A DNA stretch of 64,000 nucleotides, taken from positions 62,001 through 126,000 of the forward strand of contig NZ_PEAY01000005.1 of assembly GCF_002807665.1 (NCBI RefSeq), written 5' to 3'. Of the stretch, positions 58,814-64,000 are shown in pieces. Every line of letters begins with the position of its first letter. Positions within the stretch are counted from its first letter, which is position 1. A model generated the notes under the pieces. The model worked only from the letters and a program-made list of their open reading frames with translations, was not told the origin of the DNA and searched no databases. The translations under genes were made by a program, and so were the position numbers. This DNA comes from Neoalteromonas facilis. GTDB taxonomy: Bacteria > Pseudomonadota > Gammaproteobacteria > Enterobacterales > Alteromonadaceae.

Positions 58814-59092
58814 TTAATGTGAACCTTTTGCGTCTTTAAGCTCTGCTCCAAGGATATCGTCGCGTTGATGAATGGGAAGTAACTGTTGATGAAACTCAAC
58901 GTGAGTCAAAGCTACTGTTCCGGGCGATTGATTGCTATGGCAGTCTAAGCCCCCAGCAACAAGATTAGCGCAAGTTTTCTTGTCCAATCGTGCCTGATTG
59001 GAATAATCATATGTCACACAACCTGCCAACATATTCAATATGCACATGGCTGCACCAGCAAAAAGCGTTTTGGTAAGTTTCGCTAGGGACAT
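58814..59092 (-). CDS. Small lipoprotein, unknown function
   Basis: 92 aa from the ATG at 59092 (MSLAKLTKTLFAG), preferred over an upstream ATG at 59113 for its signal. Lipobox LAGC (about 21-24). The mature part contains two further cysteines (KKTCANLVAGGLDCHSNQ). No family recognised; single gene on the minus strand. Confidence 0.6.
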   Translation of the reverse strand: MSLAKLTKTLFAGAAMCILNMLAGCVTYDYSNQARLDKKTCANLVAGGLDCHSNQSPGTVALTHVEFHQQLLPIHQRDDILGAELKDAKGSH

Positions 59093-59297
59093 ATAGCGCT
59101 CCGTGTAATGCACTTATCAAATCATACGATAACAACAACTACCCAACAGTTCCATTGATGGGAAAGGATGAAATTAATAATGTTCGGCTATTTTGCTACA
59201 AAAAGTTAACCTAAACACGTCATTATAACGTATGGTTTTGAACCATTAGCAATTACCTCAATCGCATCGCAAAGCAACACTATATAACGGAGAACAT

Positions 59298-60119
59298 ATG
59301 TTTAAATTTACCACTACACGTCTAAATCAGGCACTCGCCGTAAGCTGTGTGGTTCTGATGTCTTTAGGCAGCCCCGCACTGGCGGATGAACAACTTGCTG
59401 CCGCTGTAGGCGCAGAAGAGCGTGCCGACGAAAGCGTGCGCGACCAGTACAGGAACCCTATCGAAACCCTCGAATTTTTCGGTATTAAACCCAGTATGAC
59501 AGTGGTTGAGTTAGCGCCAAGTGGTGGTTGGTATACCGAAATCCTTGGGCCTTACTTGGCTGATGATGGTCACTTAATCGCTGGTCACTTTAATATGGAG
59601 CGAGAAAACGCACCGGGCTATTTCACCCGAGCAATGGCCGCGTATCAAGAGCGTATTGCCGATAAAGAACGCTTTGGTGAGATCACTATTTTACCATTTG
59701 ATCCACCAGCTAAAAGTAGCCTAGGTGAACCAGCCTCAGCGGATATGGTGTTATCTTTCCGCAGCGTTCACGGCTGGAAGCGCGATGGAGTTTTTGCTGA
59801 TGTCATCAAGTCAGTGGTTGAAGTGCTTAAGCCTGGCGGCGTATTTGGCATCGTAGGCCATAGGTTGCCTGAAAACGGTGATGACAGCACATTTACTGGT
59901 TACGTGAAACAAAGCTGGGTCATCGAAGTTGCCGAAGCGAATGGCTTAACGTTTGTTGAAGCATCTGAAATCAATGCCAACTCAAATGATACTGCTGATC
60001 ACGTAAACGGTGTTTGGTCATTACCCCCCTCATTGAACGTTGACGACGAAACCCTAAAAGAGCGCAACCGTCAAATTGGTGAAAGCGATCGCTTTACCTT
60101 GAAGTTCGTTAAACAATAA
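59298..60119 (+). CDS. Exported SAM-methyltransferase-like protein (COG4798 type)
   Basis: 273 aa with a signal peptide (about 1-29, ALADEQ). The rest has a class I methyltransferase fold pattern: TVVELAPSGGWYTEILGPYLAD (atypical motif I), ADMVLSFRSVHGW, VVEVLKPGGVFGIVGHRL. SAM is not expected in the periplasm, so the ligand or activity is unclear; the family is widespread but uncharacterised. Followed by two perfect hairpins. Confidence 0.82.
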   Translation: MFKFTTTRLNQALAVSCVVLMSLGSPALADEQLAAAVGAEERADESVRDQYRNPIETLEFFGIKPSMTVVELAPSGGWYTEILGPYLADDGHLIAGHFNMERENAPGYFTRAMAAYQERIADKERFGEITILPFDPPAKSSLGEPASADMVLSFRSVHGWKRDGVFADVIKSVVEVLKPGGVFGIVGHRLPENGDDSTFTGYVKQSWVIEVAEANGLTFVEASEINANSNDTADHVNGVWSLPPSLNVDDETLKERNRQIGESDRFTLKFVKQ

Positions 60120-60146
60120 GTCTGTCGTTAATAAAGTCAGCGCGTG

Positions 60147-60235
60147 ATCGCATTCTAGTTTTTCTAGTGCAATGCGATTGCCCGCTGGCCACGCTCGATG
60201 ACACATGACGCCCAAATAACCTATGGTTATTTGGG
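60147..60235. repeat. Two perfect hairpins in the gap after the methyltransferase gene
   Basis: ATCGCATT (60147-60154) pairs with AATGCGAT (60171-60178), enclosing a CTAG/CTAG pair; 33 bp on, CCCAAATAACC (60211-60221) pairs with GGTTATTTGGG (60225-60235) over a 3-nt loop. No T-run on the plus strand. Could be paired transcription ends for the two convergent genes. Confidence 0.55.
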
Positions 60236-60300
60236 GCAGAGTGATAATACATCATTAGTTAGGTGTTAAATCGACCCATATCGGTGCACTATTCTCATAT

Positions 60301-61662
60301 TTATGGAGCTTCACCACTGCTTAGGCTTCTCCGGATAACTAGTTTATTAATTAACTGCTCTGGAATTGTTTTGTCATAGTTTATATATAGATCAGGTTCC
60401 ACAGGTTCATGTGTCTGTCCGCCTTTCGGTCTCTCTAAATAAAAGCGAGGGCTGATAACTTGGAGGTTTGAGTTTTCTAACGTTAAAAATTGAGTTCCTC
60501 CTGTTTGTCCGCTTCTTCCACCCGTAGGCTCTCCAACTAGTTGACCAAAATTGTGGTCTTGAATAACGTTAGCGAACAAAATTGAAGAAGAATAAGTAAA
60601 GTCACTGATTAATACAGATACATCACCTGAGAATTTAGTTACTTCCGTGTTAAATTCCCTTAAAGACACTTCACCTTCAACGACGTCGCCCACTTTATTC
60701 TCTTTACTGGCTCTACCTTCTAGAACCTTAACTTTGTATTTGCTACCGGTACGCCAAGGTTTATCAGATAAATAAGGCAAAATGCCATCAATCCAAATAA
60801 CGTCATCACCACCTCCATTTTCTCGGACGTCAATAATTAAATGTGTTACTAAAGAGTTATTAAGTTTTTCGAATACGCCGTGTAAATAGGTAACAACGTC
60901 TTTGTATTCGGCTCCCCAGCTAAAAGTGTTTATTGTTAATAAGGCATTTTCTTGATCCAGTATTTCAAATTTAAAGTTGTCCGAGAAAACATCATCTAGG
61001 TTAAATTCAACTTCACTGGCAGGTACGTTTTTAGATAATGATTTACCAAACTTTATTAGTTGCAAATCAAAGGTGTCAATGTTGCCGTAATATAACCAAA
61101 TATACTCGGCCATTTTCTTCTGTAGTAAAGCTTTGCGAAATGAATCGGTATCACCGTTGGTTCTGTTTAATAGTGGAGCGATAAAATTTTCAGTTCGTTG
61201 GCCATTAATTTCTAAAATTTCGTAACCTCGAAGCTCCGTTGGCTTATTATCGATCGTAGATTTAATAACCAGTTTATTGTTGTTAAACACCACCCTGTAA
61301 GGAAATAAACCGCCGCCATTTTTTATGTGCTGATTCGCTAGCGTTTTAAGCTTTGGCAGGTTTATCACCGTGTGACCATCGCTTAAGGTTTTATTAAACA
61401 CCGTTACCTTTCGCCAAAAATCTAATACTGTAATTGGTTTATTTATGCTCTCTTTAAAAGTCTCAATATCTGAATAAAACGCGTCAACATTTTCGACTGT
61501 GTATGACAATTGTGGATGGGTTTTGTCAATGAACTCAATCCATTGGTCCATATCTTGTTTGACTTCTTGAGGTTGAAGTAATTTATTTAAATCAGTTTCT
61601 GCTTTTGCGATTGAGTTAAAACTATTGATAAAAAGGATAAATATAAAAATAAAGTATCTCAT
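60301..61662 (-). CDS. Exported S41-family (tail-specific) peptidase
   Basis: 453 aa with a signal peptide (about 1-21). S41 core: VLDFWRKVTVFNKTLSDGHT, LIIDVRENGGGDDVIW and the nucleophile region VLISDFTYSSSILFANVIQDHNFGQLVGEPTGGRSGQTG. PDZ not evident, so closer to the IRBP/TSP-like branch than Prc. AT-rich. It follows the CadC-like regulator gene by 128 bp on the same strand and may be controlled by it. Confidence 0.85.
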   Translation of the reverse strand: MRYFIFIFILFINSFNSIAKAETDLNKLLQPQEVKQDMDQWIEFIDKTHPQLSYTVENVDAFYSDIETFKESINKPITVLDFWRKVTVFNKTLSDGHTVINLPKLKTLANQHIKNGGGLFPYRVVFNNNKLVIKSTIDNKPTELRGYEILEINGQRTENFIAPLLNRTNGDTDSFRKALLQKKMAEYIWLYYGNIDTFDLQLIKFGKSLSKNVPASEVEFNLDDVFSDNFKFEILDQENALLTINTFSWGAEYKDVVTYLHGVFEKLNNSLVTHLIIDVRENGGGDDVIWIDGILPYLSDKPWRTGSKYKVKVLEGRASKENKVGDVVEGEVSLREFNTEVTKFSGDVSVLISDFTYSSSILFANVIQDHNFGQLVGEPTGGRSGQTGGTQFLTLENSNLQVISPRFYLERPKGGQTHEPVEPDLYINYDKTIPEQLINKLVIRRSLSSGEAP

Positions 61663-61790
61663 ATGATTGTTACCTATGATGTTGTGTAAATTGACGGTTT
61701 AAATCATATGAGAAGTCAAAAAAAACTATTCATTAAAAGCGTTGTAAAGTCCTTGGGAATTCCTTGGTTAAATAAAGCCAATTAAAACAA

Positions 61791-63911
61791 TTAGTTACCA
61801 TCTGTAAATTTAATAATTTCTGTTTCTTCATTTTCTCTAAAAGAAAATATGCACATTTTTCTACCGTCATGACACTTAACAAATCCTGCATGTCCATCAA
61901 AAGTTAAACTATCACTTAGCAACTGACCGGAATTCAAATCGAATATCTTAAACTTATTACCTGAAGCCCAAATAAGGGTGTTTTTATCCCACATGTCCCA
62001 GAAGGTATTAAACTTTATGTTTTCTTTGTCTAGCACTTTTTCAACAACCCCGCTCGAGAGATCTTTTTTCCAAAGGCCACGTTCGTGGAAGCGAGTAAAG
62101 AATAACTCTCCATTATATTGCTTGGCGGAAAAAGCGTTTAACTCTAAATCTGTGATTTTTAGGGTGAAAAGATCAATAGATTTTAGTGACCAATATTCAT
62201 TATTACCTTCAGAAAAAATAAGCTGGTTATCATCTGTAATACTGAAATTAAATACTTGGTGCTTATCTTTTGAGAGCCATTCTGTTTCAGCGATCTCAAG
62301 GTTGTAACGGAATAATCTATGCCCAGACAGTCCATAAAATGTATTTGTTTCAATCGAAAACTCTAACTCTTTAGAGTCAGGGGGTAGGGCAACATTTTTA
62401 TGCTGAACAAACCCTTTTAAGGTTTGTTGCCATAACTGTTTCTCCCCCGAACGGTTTGACATAAAGTAAAAGGATTCATCAGGACCAAACATCGCATTGA
62501 AATCGTAATACGGACTTGTGATAAGTGGGTTAATAGCGAAATGGCCGTTATCTTCTATAGCCAGTGACCAAATGGCATTGTTAATACTGACCTTTTTTAT
62601 TGCATAAACCTGTCCTTGTGACAGCATGGGATAATGGCAAGTAAAGCTTAAGTTAGCTAATAAAGTTTGTTTTTCTGATCTCAGGTTATATGACCAAATG
62701 CTGTTGTCTCTGTCGCAATAGATGAGTTCTGTATCGCTTAGCCAACCAATCCTATCAATTAGGTAAGGTAATTTGAGCAACATCTTAGATTCATTGTTAT
62801 CAAGGTTATTAATTGATATGTGACTTTCCTGCCACAGCACGTTCCTTATCACAGCTAGTTGTTTACCGTTTGGAGAAAGTGTAAAGGAATAGTCTCCTCT
62901 CCCAGATGATGTTGGTGAGGTGATGTTTCGTTCAAACCCAGTTCTTAAGTCAAGCCGATACACTTTGTATGGGTCTGTTAATGCGTTTGCTCTTGAATAG
63001 TAAACATGGTTTCCGTCGATGGAAAAAGCCGTGGTCGACCAAAATCCCCCCTTACCACAGCTCGCAATTTTTTCAGCCTTATGCTTATCAAGGAGTTTAG
63101 AACTAAAATCGAGTAACCAAACCTCACAAGATTGCTTCGTGTGTTTATGGTAAACAATTTGATTAGCATCATCAGAGAACACGGGTGAGCCGAAGTACGT
63201 GTTAATTTCCGCGGTTAACACTTGCACTTTTCCTGACGCTAATTCTTTAACTTTTAAAGTTGGGGTAATGTTGGGCGCTTTGTTAACGTAGGTTAGCCAA
63301 CGCCCATCTTTGCTGACGTCAAATTCGTCTTCTCTACCTGACTCATGTGACAATATTTCATACGTTTTCAATGAAATGGAATCTTGAGCGCCTAGATTGT
63401 TATTGTCTTCTTTTGAGGTTGTAACTAGGTATACGGCAGAGTATGAGATGGCGACCAAGATAATGCCTAAGAGAATGACTTTAATTAACCACATATTGTC
63501 TAATACAGACTCTTTCTCAGGTTGCAGCTCTACTAAAGAAGGAGTCTCAGTTTGAGTATTGTTAGTCGGTTCCTGTAACAATATGTCATCTAGCTTATGT
63601 ACTTTTGTTTCTTCTGAAAATCGATAACCTCTTTTAGGAACAGTAATGATAATCTTATTACCATTCTCTCCGCAGCCTATTAATTTCCTTACTTCTGAAA
63701 TAACAGACGAAATTGTGCTCGACTCTTTGTGAGATGTTCCCCATACCTCTTTGAGTAGTTCATCATAGGTAACAACCTTGCCAGCATTAGAGATTAAAAT
63801 AAGTAAGCATTTGTTGATTCGAGAGGGGAGTTGTTTTTTCTCTCCGTCTAAATAAATAATCTCTTGCTTATCGGGGAAAAAAGTCCATTTTTGACTACTA
63901 AAAACTGCCAT
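61791..63911 (-). CDS. CadC-like transmembrane transcription regulator with beta-propeller sensor
   Basis: 706 aa: N-terminal OmpR/PhoB winged helix (KWTFFPDKQEIIYLDGEKKQLPSRINKCLLILISNAGKVVTYDELLKEVWG...VPKRGYRF), one TM (about 145-164) and a periplasmic TolB/WD40-like propeller (repeats such as FDVSKDGRWLTYVN, FSDDANQIVYHKH, FSLSPNGKQLAVIRN). DNA binding inside and sensing outside in one chain, as in CadC/ToxR. Signal unknown; the downstream S41 peptidase gene is a likely target. Confidence 0.9.
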   Translation of the reverse strand: MAVFSSQKWTFFPDKQEIIYLDGEKKQLPSRINKCLLILISNAGKVVTYDELLKEVWGTSHKESSTISSVISEVRKLIGCGENGNKIIITVPKRGYRFSEETKVHKLDDILLQEPTNNTQTETPSLVELQPEKESVLDNMWLIKVILLGIILVAISYSAVYLVTTSKEDNNNLGAQDSISLKTYEILSHESGREDEFDVSKDGRWLTYVNKAPNITPTLKVKELASGKVQVLTAEINTYFGSPVFSDDANQIVYHKHTKQSCEVWLLDFSSKLLDKHKAEKIASCGKGGFWSTTAFSIDGNHVYYSRANALTDPYKVYRLDLRTGFERNITSPTSSGRGDYSFTLSPNGKQLAVIRNVLWQESHISINNLDNNESKMLLKLPYLIDRIGWLSDTELIYCDRDNSIWSYNLRSEKQTLLANLSFTCHYPMLSQGQVYAIKKVSINNAIWSLAIEDNGHFAINPLITSPYYDFNAMFGPDESFYFMSNRSGEKQLWQQTLKGFVQHKNVALPPDSKELEFSIETNTFYGLSGHRLFRYNLEIAETEWLSKDKHQVFNFSITDDNQLIFSEGNNEYWSLKSIDLFTLKITDLELNAFSAKQYNGELFFTRFHERGLWKKDLSSGVVEKVLDKENIKFNTFWDMWDKNTLIWASGNKFKIFDLNSGQLLSDSLTFDGHAGFVKCHDGRKMCIFSFRENEETEIIKFTDGN

Positions 63912-64000
63912 TTACATTAAAGTCCGCAATTACTTATGAAAGTAAAGTGTGCCAATATAGCAGATAACATACCTAGCGGTCCCAATATCCCTTTCAGTGT

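Overview
The window reads as chromosomal DNA of a marine gammaproteobacterium of the Alteromonadales (Alteromonas/Aestuariibacter-like). The basis is the gene content: rhomboid glpG with glpE, tdh-kbl, a WaaA/KdkA/heptosyltransferase LPS-core locus, coaD-mutM-rpmG-rpmB, radC-coaBC-slmA, imuA-imuB-dnaE2, several c-di-GMP proteins and an M28/DUF885/S9/S41 peptidase-rich repertoire. No genus-level marker (rRNA) is present, so the placement is an inference from protein families and order.

Layout. 1-4420 is an AT-richer accessory segment. It holds a 5-methylcytosine DNA methyltransferase with an N-terminal helix-turn-helix (runs off the left edge). Divergent from it are a McrB-like AAA protein and a LlaJI/McrC-like nuclease, followed by a complete but dead vsr gene (three stop codons and one frameshift). 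The segment ends at an intact tRNA-Arg(CCG) and a second tRNA-Arg cut off just past its anticodon loop, which looks like an integration or recombination scar. 4741-18195 is ordinary backbone: cytochrome c5, a GAF-GAF-GGDEF-(degenerate EAL) protein, rep, ubiK, ubiC-ubiA with a chemoreceptor, a FliL-like protein, glpG-glpE and tdh-kbl. 18261-22343 is a tightly packed three-gene module: a small PstS-like periplasmic protein, an outer-membrane porin and a GGDEF-EAL protein with all visible catalytic motifs.

22475-33688 is an envelope region: waaA, a GT9 heptosyltransferase, Kdo kinase, a TagD-like cytidylyltransferase, a WaaE-like GT2 and a Wzi-like protein, then, after coaD, mutM and rpmG-rpmB, three further glycosyltransferases (GT2, GT25, GT4). 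33707-36281 is radC, coaBC, slmA, without the dut gene that lies between coaBC and slmA in E. coli. 36395-42241 holds two metallopeptidase-type proteins, a TetR regulator, a DUF1820 protein and small membrane proteins. 42422-47646 is the SOS mutasome imuA-imuB-dnaE2 behind a perfect LexA box.

47769-49936 is a prolyl oligopeptidase split by a one-base frameshift. 49971-50664 is a SoxR gene sharing its intergenic region with a previously easy-to-miss 48-codon gene; the SoxR box sits in a soxS-like 19-bp-spacer promoter aimed at the small gene. 51511-58749 is a five-gene operon-like unit (adaptor, ATPase, FtsX/MacB-type permease, NtrC-family regulator, histidine kinase) with a sigma-54 -24/-12 promoter and inverted repeats upstream, suggesting a closed regulatory loop. 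59298-63911 holds an exported methyltransferase-like protein, an S41 peptidase and a CadC-like transmembrane regulator with a beta-propeller sensor.

The most notable signals are the restriction locus with its self-operator and dead vsr, the tRNA-Arg scar, the SoxR-controlled small gene, the sigma-54-controlled efflux/TCS operon, and the periplasmic binding protein/porin/c-di-GMP module.
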